Of a DNA stretch of 64,000 nt, positions 18,224 to 26,921 are shown piece by piece. The stretch is from Gemmatimonadota bacterium. Its GTDB lineage: Bacteria; Latescibacterota; UBA2968; UBA8231. Numbering within the stretch: position 1 is the stretch's first letter; every line of letters begins with the position of its first letter. The notes under the pieces were generated by a model that ran no database searches, was not told the origin of the DNA, and was given only the letters and a program-made list of their open reading frames with translations. The translations under genes and the position numbers were made by a program. The stretch is taken from positions 124,001 through 188,000 of the forward strand of contig JABJJN010000076.1 of the NCBI GenBank assembly GCA_018660835.1, written 5' to 3'.

Positions 18224-19396
18224 ATGAATGCGCTCGAGCGAAACATACGATACTACCCCGTGCACCGGCTGTTTCTGGGGCTCCTCATCATCGGCCCCGT
18301 ATTAACACCCTATCTACGGTCGAAGGGGTTCGTCTATACCGAGATCATGCTGCTGCAGTCGATCTCTGCGGTTTCTCTCGTCGTCTTCGAGATGCCAACC
18401 GGTATCGTCGCGGATCGAGTCTCCCGCCGCCTGTCGCTGTTTCTATCGGGCGCATGCATCGCCGCGGGACTTGTCGTCTACATCCTCGCTGCACGTTTTG
18501 CGACGCTCGCCGTGGGCGAAGTGATGATCTCCATCGGCCTGACCTTTCGATCCGGTGCGGACGCCGCTTTTCTGCACGAGAGTCTGGCTCGCCTGGGGCG
18601 CGAACAGGAGTACCGGCAGATCGAAGGGCGTGCGATCTCGTGGATCTTTATCGGCCAGAGTATTGGCACCTTCGCCTGCAGTGCGTTGTACGAATGGGAC
18701 AAGGACCTGCCTTTCTGGCTCAGTGTTGGCGCAGCGTCTCTGGCAGCTGCTGTCGTGCTGCTCTTCACCGAGCCGCAGCGCGACAAGGCAGACCGGCCCT
18801 ATATCAGCCACGTGTTGCACAGCTTTGGTGTGGCCCTTGGTTCACCCGCTCTGCGTTGGACGCTGGTGTTGGTGGCGATCATGGGGTTCACCACACGCGT
18901 GGGGTTCTGGCTGTATGAACCCTATTTCGTCGCCGTGGAGATTCCGATTTTGTGGTATGGTCCGATCTTCGGCGTCTTTAACATCATTGCCGCTCTGTCG
19001 GCGCGGTTTCTCGCGCATCGATGGGGGAATGCACCGCTGGCCATGCTCTTCATGCTGTTGCTGTGCGGCCTGACATTCCTGCTGCCGGCGCTCTTCGTTT
19101 CGGCCTGGTCGATCACCATCATCTCTCTGCAGCAGATCGTTCGTGCCGCTTACAAGCCGACCCTTGGCGCCTGGGTCAATGGCCACGTGACCGATGACGT
19201 GCGCGCTACGATGCACTCCATCTTCGGGTCGGTGGCGGCTCTGGCATTCTCCGTCGTCTCGCCCCTGATCGGCTTGCGTCTCGATGGTGCCGGCGCCATC
19301 CCTACGTATGCCTTGATGGGGATGGGGGTCTGCGCTGCCGCCGTTCTGCTGGGGCTGTGGCTGCGCCTATCCCGCAGATGGACGCGTTCTGGCTGA
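18224..19396 (+). CDS. Major facilitator superfamily transporter
   Basis: A 390-residue protein with 12 predicted membrane spans. MPTGIVADRVSRRLSLFLSG is the loop 2-3 motif A (D-x-x-x-R-R). The 6-7 loop is hydrophilic and contains EPQRDKADRP. Spans 7-12 repeat the first half. It resembles small efflux-type MFS proteins, but the substrate is unknown. It diverges from the SSS symporter gene and is followed by an unrelated lectin-like gene 79 bases on. Confidence 0.85.
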   Translation: MNALERNIRYYPVHRLFLGLLIIGPVLTPYLRSKGFVYTEIMLLQSISAVSLVVFEMPTGIVADRVSRRLSLFLSGACIAAGLVVYILAARFATLAVGEVMISIGLTFRSGADAAFLHESLARLGREQEYRQIEGRAISWIFIGQSIGTFACSALYEWDKDLPFWLSVGAASLAAAVVLLFTEPQRDKADRPYISHVLHSFGVALGSPALRWTLVLVAIMGFTTRVGFWLYEPYFVAVEIPILWYGPIFGVFNIIAALSARFLAHRWGNAPLAMLFMLLLCGLTFLLPALFVSAWSITIISLQQIVRAAYKPTLGAWVNGHVTDDVRATMHSIFGSVAALAFSVVSPLIGLRLDGAGAIPTYALMGMGVCAAAVLLGLWLRLSRRWTRSG

Positions 19397-19475
19397 TGGC
19401 TTGCTGATCGTTTGTCTGGGCGGCTCTTGTGCACGATCGTTGTAGCCATCGGTGCCTTTCCCGTAGAGGAACACA

Positions 19476-20192
19476 ATGTGTCTTAAGGATCAAGCACGGA
19501 TCTGTGTCATAAGTGTCGTCTTCACATGTGCCTTCTCGCCGCACACGAGTCTGGCGCAGGAACCGCCCATGAGTTTCTTCATCACCAGTCAGGGACCCGG
19601 AAATGGCGCTGATCTCGGTGGCCTTGCGGGAGCGGATGCGCATTGTGGCGCTTTGGCGCAGGCGGTAGGGCACGGATCACAAGGCTGGCGTGCGTATCTG
19701 AGTGCGACGTCGGCTGATGGGGGAGTCACGCACGCCAGGGATCGGACTGGCCCTGGGCCCTGGTACAATGCGGCGGGCGTCATGGTCGCTGCGGACCTCG
19801 ATCAACTGCACGGTGACAACAACCTCACGAAAGAAACGGCCCTCGACGAGATGGGGCAGATCGTTAACGGACGGGGAGACAGTCCCAATCGTCACGATAT
19901 TCTCACCGGATCGCATGCAGACGGCACGGCCTTCACCGATGCTGATCTGACATGCGCCAACTGGACGAGTAGTGGATCCGGTTCGGCTCAACTGGGTCAC
20001 CACGATCGAACCGGCGGTGGCGCCGACCCGACCTCCTGGAATTCTGCCCATGCCTCGCGTGGTTGCAGTCAGAGCGATCTTCGTGGTACCGGTGGCGATG
20101 GACTCTTCTACTGCTTTGCTCTGCCGCCTGCCGATACTGCCATCTCCCCGAGTGGATGGGGAACCCTCAAGCTTCACCCTGGCTCAGACTGA
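19476..20192 (+). CDS. Secreted lectin-like (endostatin-type fold) protein
   Basis: A 238-residue protein with an N-terminal hydrophobic segment ending SLAQ, so it is probably secreted. The mature part begins MSFFITSQGPGNGADLGGL and continues AGADAHCGALA. This is the hallmark of a bacterial family usually annotated as lectin or DUF1554-like, related to the collagen XV/XVIII endostatin fold. Cys residues around positions 54, 158, 195 and 211 could form disulfides. GWRAYLSA and a Trp near the C-terminus (SGWGTLK) fit the family. The biological ligand is unknown. The stop lies 4 bases before the desaturase ATG, implying co-transcription despite no obvious functional link. Confidence 0.72.
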   Translation: MCLKDQARICVISVVFTCAFSPHTSLAQEPPMSFFITSQGPGNGADLGGLAGADAHCGALAQAVGHGSQGWRAYLSATSADGGVTHARDRTGPGPWYNAAGVMVAADLDQLHGDNNLTKETALDEMGQIVNGRGDSPNRHDILTGSHADGTAFTDADLTCANWTSSGSGSAQLGHHDRTGGGADPTSWNSAHASRGCSQSDLRGTGGDGLFYCFALPPADTAISPSGWGTLKLHPGSD

Positions 20193-20196
20193 TCCT

Positions 20197-21219
20197 ATGG
20201 AAGCTGCCACCGACAGAGCGTCGCGCACGATCAACTGGTATCGTACGCCGATCCCACGTGAACAACTGCGTGAGCTGAATCAGTGTAGCGATGTGCGGGC
20301 ACTGCTGCAGATTCTCGGTCATCTGAGTCTGATCGCTGCCACAGCGGCGACGGCGTGGCAGGTGCAGGACCGGCTCGAGTTGTTGCTGCCCGTGCTTTTT
20401 CTGCACGGCACGGTGTACGTCTTTCTTTTCAATGCCACGCACGAACTGACCCACGGAACCGTCTTCCGCACGCGCTGGCTCAACCGATTTTTCACACGGA
20501 TTTTCTGTTTCTTCGTCTGGCGCAATCATCACATGTTCTGGGCCAGTCACGCCGAGCATCACAAATACACCTTGCACGCACCGGATGATCTCGAGGTGAC
20601 CCTGCCACGCCGGCTGACGGTGGCAGACTTCTTACGCGTCACCATTTTCGATCCACGCGTCTTTTATGCGACCCTGCGCAAGACGGGGCTGCATGCACTT
20701 GGCCGCGTGGAAGGAGAGTGGGAGCTGCATCTGTTTCCAGCAGATGAACCTGATCGACGTCGAGTGCTGGCAAACTGGGCGCGGATTCTGCTGATCGGAC
20801 ACGTCGCGATCACCGCAGGCAGCCTGTATCTGGGGCTGTGGCTCGTGCCGGTGTTGACGACCTTTGGTTCATTCTATGGTGGCTGGTTGCGATTCCTCTG
20901 CAATCACACGCAGCATACGGGGCTGCAGGACGATGTGCCCGATTTTCGTCTGTGCACACGCACGATTCTGCTAAGTCCCCTGACGCAGTTTCTCTACTGG
21001 CACATGAACTACCACATCGAGCACCACATGTATGCAGCCGTGCCGTGCTACAATCTCGGCAAGCTGCATCGTGCAATTCGCCATGAGCTGCCCGAGTCCA
21101 ACCGCGGCCTGTGGGACACATGGTGCGAGATTCTGACGATCATGAAACGGCAGGAGACGGAACCCAGTTACGAATACGTGCCCGCTCTGCCTGACGCGAG
21201 CCAACCCGCTGTTACCTGA
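20197..21219 (+). CDS. Fatty acid desaturase family membrane protein
   Basis: A 340-residue di-iron membrane enzyme with the three His boxes: THELTHGTVF (H82/H86), WASHAEHHKY and NYHIEHHMY. At least two hydrophobic hairpins (residues ~38-80 and ~200-230) separate them. The family inserts double bonds or hydroxyls in acyl lipids, carotenoids or sphingolipids; the HELTHG-HAEHH-HIEHH spacing is like general FA_desaturase members. The start MEAATDRASR at 20197 is preferred: a longer in-frame reading to 19972 runs through the lectin-like gene and has no family support. It sits 4 bases after the lectin-like gene and 9 before trmO. Confidence 0.88.
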   Translation: MEAATDRASRTINWYRTPIPREQLRELNQCSDVRALLQILGHLSLIAATAATAWQVQDRLELLLPVLFLHGTVYVFLFNATHELTHGTVFRTRWLNRFFTRIFCFFVWRNHHMFWASHAEHHKYTLHAPDDLEVTLPRRLTVADFLRVTIFDPRVFYATLRKTGLHALGRVEGEWELHLFPADEPDRRRVLANWARILLIGHVAITAGSLYLGLWLVPVLTTFGSFYGGWLRFLCNHTQHTGLQDDVPDFRLCTRTILLSPLTQFLYWHMNYHIEHHMYAAVPCYNLGKLHRAIRHELPESNRGLWDTWCEILTIMKRQETEPSYEYVPALPDASQPAVT

Positions 21220-21228
21220 GAGGCGACG

Positions 21229-22038
21229 TTGAGTACACCTGACGCGATCGGCTGGATCTCCTGCCCTCAGAGGTATCGTTACGAGGCGCCGCGACAGGGT
21301 GTGTTGATGCCTGATAGCGAGGCGATCATCCAACTGCATGAAGGCCGCGATTTCGACGAAGCCCTGGATGGTCTCTCCGGTTTCGAACGAATCTGGGTCG
21401 TCTTTGAGTTTCACCTGAATGAGACCTGGCATCCTCGTGTGCAGCCACCGCGTGAGGGCGAACCGCGCCGCGGCGTCTTCGCCACGCGCTCGCCTCATCG
21501 TCCAAATCGCATCGGCCTCAGTTGCGTGCGCCTGCTGTCGATTGATGGGCTGCAGTTGACGGTGGCGGGCCACGATCTGCTCGATCAGACACCCGTGTGG
21601 GATCTGAAACCCTATGTCCCGTATGCCGATGCCTTTCCCGACGCCCAGGCGGGGTGGCTCGACGACGTTGTCACGGCGCGCTACGAGGTTGAATTTGCGC
21701 CAGGCGCGGCGCAGGTGGCAGACTGGATCGCGGAACATGGGAAACTGGATTGTGTGAATTTCGCCAGGGTACAGCTGATGACGGATCCCACTGATGGTGA
21801 GCGGAAAAGGATCGAGCAGCAGGCCGATGGCGACTATGTGATCTCCTACCGCACCTGGCGTCTGCAATACCGCGTGGTTGAGAAATCTCGGATGGTAACC
21901 GTCACGCAGATCGGCTCAGGATACAGTGAGACCGATCTCGCCGTGGCGGAAGATCGTCACGACGACAAGGCCGTACATCGGGCCTTTCTGGCTCTGTCCG
22001 GTTCATCGGATTTGGCCGACTCGAGTTCATCAACCTAA
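21229..22038 (+). CDS. trmO: tRNA (N6-threonylcarbamoyladenosine(37)-N6)-methyltransferase TrmO
   Basis: A 269-residue protein of the TsaA/TrmO family (also called UPF0066). The SAM-binding beta-barrel shows GWISCPQRYRYEAPRQGVL, GLSGFERIWVVFEFHLNETW, RRGVFATRSPHRPNRIGLSCVRLL and DQTPVWDLKPYVPYADAFPDA, all family signatures. The SPHRPNRIG loop contacts the cofactor. The extended C-terminal domain (~160-269) matches the long TrmO form. It methylates t6A37 in ANN-decoding tRNAs, fine-tuning decoding. The start is a TTG with GAGAGGCGA upstream. Genomic neighbours do not add to the call. Confidence 0.92.
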   Translation: MSTPDAIGWISCPQRYRYEAPRQGVLMPDSEAIIQLHEGRDFDEALDGLSGFERIWVVFEFHLNETWHPRVQPPREGEPRRGVFATRSPHRPNRIGLSCVRLLSIDGLQLTVAGHDLLDQTPVWDLKPYVPYADAFPDAQAGWLDDVVTARYEVEFAPGAAQVADWIAEHGKLDCVNFARVQLMTDPTDGERKRIEQQADGDYVISYRTWRLQYRVVEKSRMVTVTQIGSGYSETDLAVAEDRHDDKAVHRAFLALSGSSDLADSSSST

Positions 22039-22090
22039 GATTCGCTTCAGCAGACAACCATCCACACGCCGTAGAGGGAGTTCCAAACCA

Positions 22091-22834
22091 ATGATGCGCT
22101 CTTCGAATCCCATGCTCGGAGAAAAGACCTTCCGCGACCTGGCCCCGGCCGGTGTCGACTCCATGACCTTGCAGGGTACCGTCAACAAGACCCTGTTTCT
22201 CCTTTTGGGTGTGTTAGTGGCTGCGTCGTGGACCTGGAGTATGTACTTCGACTTCGAAGACCAGGCACTCGTATTCCCGTGGATGATCGGTGGTGCCATC
22301 GGAGGTCTCGTGGTCGGCCTGATCACGTCCTTCAAGAAGACCTGGGCCGCCTTTACGGCGCCTCTCTATGCTCTCTGCCAGGGCCTGTTTCTCGGTGGCC
22401 TGTCATCGACCTTCGAAGCCAGCTATCCGGGAATCGTGATCCAGGCGACGACGCTGACCTTCGGCACCATGTTCGCCCTGCTTTTCGCCTACACGTCACG
22501 ACTCATCAAAGCGACGGAGAATTTCAAGCTCGGTGTCGCTGCTGCGACGGGGGGCATCTTCTTCGTCTACATGGGAACGATGCTGCTCGGGTTCTTTGGC
22601 ATCCATATGCCCTTCATTCACGAGAGTGGCCTATTGGGTATCGGTTTCAGCCTCTTCGTCGTCATCATTGCTGCCCTCAATCTCGTCCTTGATTTCGACT
22701 TCATTGAGAACGCCGTTGAGGCGCAGGCGCCGAAGTATATGGAGTGGTTCGCTGCCTTTGGCCTCGTCGTCACCCTCGTCTGGCTCTACATCGAGATCCT
22801 GAGACTCTTGTCAAAACTGCGTGATCGGCGCTGA
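22091..22834 (+). CDS. Bax inhibitor-1 (BI-1)/YccA-family membrane protein
   Basis: A 247-residue protein with seven hydrophobic segments starting near residue 35. It carries MLGEKTFRDLAP at the N-terminus, and the C-terminal part VLDFDFIENAVEAQAPKYMEW is the typical YbhL/YccA BI-1 signature with acidic residues of the presumed Ca2+/proton leak site. The likely role is an inner-membrane ion-leak or protease modulator. The start ATG at 22091 follows GAGGGAG; the longer in-frame reading overlaps trmO and is rejected. It precedes the flagellar switch genes by 39 bases, so it may share their transcript, though no functional link is known. Confidence 0.9.
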   Translation: MMRSSNPMLGEKTFRDLAPAGVDSMTLQGTVNKTLFLLLGVLVAASWTWSMYFDFEDQALVFPWMIGGAIGGLVVGLITSFKKTWAAFTAPLYALCQGLFLGGLSSTFEASYPGIVIQATTLTFGTMFALLFAYTSRLIKATENFKLGVAAATGGIFFVYMGTMLLGFFGIHMPFIHESGLLGIGFSLFVVIIAALNLVLDFDFIENAVEAQAPKYMEWFAAFGLVVTLVWLYIEILRLLSKLRDRR

Positions 22835-22873
22835 CCTGATTCGCTGACCACAACTGATCGTTAGGGAGGACAG

Positions 22874-23170
22874 ATGGCGACATCCAAGGCTAAACAGAAA
22901 CCCGCTCCGGCTCGCTCCGACACGGTACCGACGCAGATCGGTCTGACGATGTCCGTCGAGTTAGGCAGGGCGAAGATCACCCTGGACGACGCCCTTACCT
23001 ACACAGAGCAATCGGTGATCGAACTCGACAAGCTCGTGGGCGAACCCGTCAACATTCTCGTGAATGGGACACTGTTTGCCCGTGGAGAAGTTATGACGGT
23101 GGACGAGAAATTTGGTGTACAGGTCGTTGAGGTTCTCGATCCGGACTCGAAAGAGGCTGATAATGCGTAA
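22874..23170 (+). CDS. fliN: FliN-type flagellar motor switch protein (single SpoA domain)
   Basis: A 98-residue protein: a short basic Ala/Lys/Pro-rich lead (1-22), then a full SpoA/FliN domain with IGLTMSVELGRAKITLDDAL, then IELDKLVGEPVNILVNG and ARGEVMTVDEKFGVQVVEV. This matches the C-terminal FliN domain that forms the bottom of the flagellar C-ring (or the SctQ ring of type III secretion). It starts 39 bases after the BI-1 gene with GGGAGG as ribosome site. Its last 8 bases overlap the next SpoA gene. Within the same cluster a second complete FliN domain is fused into the large switch protein, so this is an additional copy. Confidence 0.9.
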   Translation: MATSKAKQKPAPARSDTVPTQIGLTMSVELGRAKITLDDALTYTEQSVIELDKLVGEPVNILVNGTLFARGEVMTVDEKFGVQVVEVLDPDSKEADNA

Positions 23171-23429
23171 TGGCCAAGTGGAGAAACATCGGCTGCAGCA
23201 GATTGGCAATGTGGATCTCGATCTGTGTGTCGAATTGGGACGCAAGGTGCTGTCCGCGGAGGAAGCACGGGCCATGAAGGCGGGTGATCTCATCCCTCTC
23301 AGCAAGCTCGCCGGTGAGACCGTGGACGTGATCATCAATGGGCGTCCCTTTGCCGATGGCGAGATCGTCGTCTCCGGCGATAGGATGACGGTTCGTCTCA
23401 CTCGCATGCGGGAGACATCTGATGGCTGA
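23163..23429 (+). CDS. Second small FliN-like SpoA-domain protein
   Basis: About 88 residues, starting MRNGQVEKHRLQQIGNV at the ATG inside the end of the upstream fliN gene (8-base overlap); a longer in-frame start at 23112 lies wholly inside fliN. The SpoA fold is readable as VDLDLCVELGRKVLSAEEAR, PLSKLAGETVDVIINGRPFA and DGEIVVSGDRMTVRLTRM. It differs from the first copy by a charged insertion (EEARAMKAGD) before the PLSKL strand. It probably packs with other SpoA domains in the C-ring, perhaps as a heterodimer partner of fliN, as FliM-C and FliN do. The next gene again overlaps by 8 bases. Confidence 0.82.
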   Translation: MRNGQVEKHRLQQIGNVDLDLCVELGRKVLSAEEARAMKAGDLIPLSKLAGETVDVIINGRPFADGEIVVSGDRMTVRLTRMRETSDG

Positions 23430-26196
23430 TATCCTGACCCCCGAAGAGAAGGCCGCTCTGGACAGTGCCGAGGCCAGCGCTGGTAAGCCCGTCGTCAACC
23501 GATACGACTTCAAACACCCGGCGCGCGTCAACAAGACGCAGCTACGCACCCTCGAGAATCTGCACGACAATTTTGCGCGCTTGCTGAGCTCGACCTTCTC
23601 CGGTGCCATGCGGGCCGTCGTCGATGTCGATACGGCTTTCGTCGATCAGACGACGTATGCCGAATTCATCATGTCCTTGTCGAACCCTTCCAGCTCGTAT
23701 GAGTTCTCACTGGGGCCGACCAAGGGACGGGCGATCATCGACTTTGCCATGCCCATCACCTTCGCTTTCATCGACCGCATCTTCGGCGGCAAAGGCTCAT
23801 CAAAGGGCGTCGACGCTCGGCAGATGTCACAGATTGAGATGGGCGTCCTAGCCAAGATCGTCAAACGAGTCGTTGAAGATCTGGAGGCGACATGGCGGCC
23901 GATCGTACCGGCGGAGATCTACGACATTGAATTGGAAACCAATCCCGAGTTTCTGCAGATCTGTGCGGCGAATGAAATCGTCATTCTGTTGGCCTTTGAG
24001 GTCAATTCGACCAACGCCTCGGGGCTCGTAAGTCTCTGTTATCCATTTTCTACCCTCGAGTCTCTTCTGCCTCTCCTTGGACAGGAGAGTTGGGGGCGCC
24101 AGGAGGCGGATGACACCGACGACCGGGCCCTGGGGAATCGCCTGCGCCTGGCCAAGACAACCGTTCCCATCGTCGCCGAGGTGGGGCGCAATCAGATTCC
24201 ACTGACAGCAATCGAAGACCTCGGCGTGGGAGACGTATTCACCTTCACCACCCGGCCGACGGATCCAATGGTGGTTTATGCCGGTGAACGACCCAAGTAT
24301 CTTGGTGGACCCTTCGCCGGCACGCACGACAACATGACGGTGAAAATCGCCGGACAGATTCCGTCTGAGGACGAGGAGGATTTCGCACCCGGCAGCATGG
24401 GAGATCCAGAGGAAGAGGTCGGTATTTGCGTCACCGTCCGCGCCGAGTTGGGCCGTACGAATGTCACACTGGATGATCACCTGTCGCTGGAAGAGGGCTC
24501 GACGCTCGAGTTAAACAAGCTTGTGGGCGAACCCGTTGACGTGTGGTTGCCAGACCGTCGGCTTGGGCGGGGGGAGATCGTCACGGTCAATCAATATTTC
24601 GGTGTACGAGTCACCGAATTGGCAGATTCCAGCACACAGGGGCCGGCCCGGGATGGAAGGGTGCTCGGATACCGGCACCGCCTTCCCCAGGCGCCGACGG
24701 TCGAGCCCTGGGGTATACCTGGTGACGTCGATGTCAGTGCGATGGCGGCATCTCTGACGCCGAGTCAACGCGGCTGGGAGCCCGTAGGATCGTCTTCGCC
24801 CCAAGAGGGTTCCTCCGAGGAATCACCCACAGAGCCACAGACGGCACACAAAGAGCCAGCTCCACAGCATACGCCGCCATCTGTTCCCAAAGAGATGCTG
24901 GCCAAAATTCAACAGGTAGAGGTCCGTTCGCCCTATGATGAGACGCTGAAGCGAGTCCGTCTCGCCGTGCTTGACGCGCGCGAGGATGCGGCTGCTCTCG
25001 TCAGTACGTTGATCAATCAAGAAGAGGGTGCAGTACATCGCGAGCCCGAAGTGTATACCCCACCGCCCAGTATAGACGTAAAAGAGGCGACCCTTGGGAG
25101 GCGGATCATTTCGGGATTCGGCAAGGTTTTTGAGCGTGGAGAGCCGGAGACCGAGATGGATGACTCGTCACCGGAGGATTCAGAATTCTCCGAGGCAGAC
25201 GCCTTTGAGCTACCGGCCAGGCAAAAACTCGGCGTCCTCTTCGTTGCATTCGGAAATGAGGTGGGCGGAGAGATCATGAAGTTTCTTTCCGACTACGACA
25301 TCGAGGAAACGGTGCACGCCATCGCGAATCTGCGATCGGTGAGTGTCGAGATGCAGGATCAGGTGCTCGGCGAATTTGAGCAGCATCTGCTTGCGGGCGA
25401 GTGGTTCAGTCGGGGCGGGATGGACTTCGCTCGCGGCTCTCTCGAGCGTGCTGTGGGCCCCAAACGCGCGCAGCAGTTTCTCGATCGTGTCTCTAACCGC
25501 GTCTCTTCTGGATTCTACATGCTCAAGAATGCCGCGCCAGAGCAGGTCGCGCCCTTCATCAGTCATGAGCATCCGCAGACAATCGCCCTGATTCTGTCGC
25601 AGCTGAATCCCGGCCAGGCTGCGGGCATTCTGGCCCAACTGCCGTCGCGCATGCAGGCCGATGTCTCCTATCGCATTGCGACGATGGAGAATATCACCCC
25701 TGCCGTCCTGAAAGAGATTGGGAGGTCTCTCGAAGCGAGTTTGCGAGACATTCTCGGTGGCGACCAGGATGTAGGTGGGCCAAAGGTTCTGGGCGACATG
25801 CTTAATATGAGCGGATCGAGTGTAGAGAAGAACGTCCTCGATCAGATCGATGCCCAGGACCCGGAAGTGGCAGAAGCGGTTCGCAATCTGATGTTCGTCT
25901 TCAACGACATGGTCAAACTCACCGACCGCGAACTGCAGATCGTGTTACGGAAGGTCGATCAGAAGGATCTCGTCATCGCACTGAAGGCGGCGCGGCCTGA
26001 GGTGGCCGAGAAGATTCTCGGCAACATGTCAGAACGAGTACGCAACTTCATTATCGAAGAGATGAACTTCCTCGGTCCCATGCGTCTGAGCGAAGTGGAG
26101 GAAGTGCAATTGCGCATCGTACACACGGTGCGGCAGTTGGAAGGGCAGGGAGAACTCACCATCGTCCGTGGAGATGCGGACGATCTGTTCGTCTGA
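23422..26196 (+). CDS. FliM-FliN-FliG fusion: flagellar C-ring switch protein
   Basis: A 924-residue protein combining three switch components. Residues 3-15 (DILTPEEKAALDS) resemble the FliM CheY-P-binding peptide. Residues ~28-230 are FliM-M (ARLLSSTFSGAMR and RQMSQIEMGVLAKIV) and ~240-310 the FliM SpoA domain. A FliN SpoA domain follows at ~334-402 (RAELGRTNVTLDDHL, LNKLVGEPVDVW). Residues 403-495 are a Pro/Ser/Glu linker. Residues 503-535 resemble the FliF C-terminal FliG-binding helix. FliG-N begins at ~596, FliG-M (EHPQTIALILSQL) lies at ~700-790 and FliG-C at ~800-924. Torque-helix positions R872, E879/E880, R888 and K855 match the charged set of FliG. Base composition and overlaps match its neighbours, and no frameshift is needed to join the parts. 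No other flagellar genes are in the window. Confidence 0.9.
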   Translation: MADILTPEEKAALDSAEASAGKPVVNRYDFKHPARVNKTQLRTLENLHDNFARLLSSTFSGAMRAVVDVDTAFVDQTTYAEFIMSLSNPSSSYEFSLGPTKGRAIIDFAMPITFAFIDRIFGGKGSSKGVDARQMSQIEMGVLAKIVKRVVEDLEATWRPIVPAEIYDIELETNPEFLQICAANEIVILLAFEVNSTNASGLVSLCYPFSTLESLLPLLGQESWGRQEADDTDDRALGNRLRLAKTTVPIVAEVGRNQIPLTAIEDLGVGDVFTFTTRPTDPMVVYAGERPKYLGGPFAGTHDNMTVKIAGQIPSEDEEDFAPGSMGDPEEEVGICVTVRAELGRTNVTLDDHLSLEEGSTLELNKLVGEPVDVWLPDRRLGRGEIVTVNQYFGVRVTELADSSTQGPARDGRVLGYRHRLPQAPTVEPWGIPGDVDVSAMAASLTPSQRGWEPVGSSSPQEGSSEESPTEPQTAHKEPAPQHTPPSVPKEMLAKIQQVEVRSPYDETLKRVRLAVLDAREDAAALVSTLINQEEGAVHREPEVYTPPPSIDVKEATLGRRIISGFGKVFERGEPETEMDDSSPEDSEFSEADAFELPARQKLGVLFVAFGNEVGGEIMKFLSDYDIEETVHAIANLRSVSVEMQDQVLGEFEQHLLAGEWFSRGGMDFARGSLERAVGPKRAQQFLDRVSNRVSSGFYMLKNAAPEQVAPFISHEHPQTIALILSQLNPGQAAGILAQLPSRMQADVSYRIATMENITPAVLKEIGRSLEASLRDILGGDQDVGGPKVLGDMLNMSGSSVEKNVLDQIDAQDPEVAEAVRNLMFVFNDMVKLTDRELQIVLRKVDQKDLVIALKAARPEVAEKILGNMSERVRNFIIEEMNFLGPMRLSEVEEVQLRIVHTVRQLEGQGELTIVRGDADDLFV

Positions 26197-26270
26197 AGTG
26201 ATCATTCCGGGACTGGCGATTGTCACCCGGTTCGCAAAAAAGCAAGCGATACACGTCAAGGAGTCGAACC

Positions 26271-26915
26271 ATGGGTAAGAAGGCGATCATTAGATTCGGG
26301 ACCCAGGCGCTGATCCCACTACTGGTGGTACTTGTGGTAGGGTGCGACAGTGAAGGAAGCGATTGGCAGAGCGCGAAGAGCTCGAATACCGACGAAAGCT
26401 ACGGCCACTATCTGGAGCTCTATCCAGATGGCAAGTTTGCTCAGGCCGCCCGCAAGGGGCAGGAGACGCTGCTCTACAAGCAAACCCGAATGGATAACAC
26501 GCTGGAGGCCTTCCGCGCATTTCTGGCACGCTTCCCGGATGGCGAAAATGCCGAGGATGCGCACAGTGCGATCGAGCTGCTGCAGTGGGCACAGGCACAG
26601 AAAGGGAAATCTCTGGAGGCCATTGAGGACTTCCTGAAGGAATTCCCCGAAAGCCGATTTGCCGATCAGGCGCGCGAACAGATCGCGCCTCTGAAGCTGA
26701 CACAGATTCAGATCAGCGGCGACGCCGCGGCACTTGAAGAATTCCTGCAAGAGTATCCTGAGGGTCCGGTTGCTGACCGTGCTCGAGCCTCTCTGGAATT
26801 GATTGAGTACAAACAAGCACGCAAAGCGGACACACCTGAGGCCTATGCGGCGTATCTGAAGCGTAATCCAGAAGGGGCACATGCGGACGAAGTCAAGAAA
26901 CGGATGTCACGCTAA
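26271..26915 (+). CDS. Lipoprotein with five ~37-residue helical repeats
   Basis: A 214-residue protein starting MGKKAIIRFG after AAGGAG; a longer in-frame reading from 26220 lacks a ribosome site. The signal peptide ends VVLVVGCDSE, a good lipobox. The rest is built of tandem repeats centred on the pattern LEAFRAFLARFPDGENAEDA, LEAIEDFLKEFPESRFADQA, AALEEFLQEYPEGPVADRA and PEAYAAYLKRNPEGAHADE, preceded by SYGHYLELYPDGKFAQAA. These are TPR-like (tol-pal/BamD-style) helical hairpins that usually mediate protein contacts. It lies 74 bases after the switch fusion gene, so an accessory motor or envelope role is conceivable but unproven. Confidence 0.75.
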   Translation: MGKKAIIRFGTQALIPLLVVLVVGCDSEGSDWQSAKSSNTDESYGHYLELYPDGKFAQAARKGQETLLYKQTRMDNTLEAFRAFLARFPDGENAEDAHSAIELLQWAQAQKGKSLEAIEDFLKEFPESRFADQAREQIAPLKLTQIQISGDAAALEEFLQEYPEGPVADRARASLELIEYKQARKADTPEAYAAYLKRNPEGAHADEVKKRMSR

Positions 26916-26921
26916 CCTCAT

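Noticed and set aside
19972..20196. In-frame extension of the desaturase gene into the lectin-like gene
   Set aside because: Composition is unlike the desaturase family, and the ATG at 20197 gives a normal-length protein.
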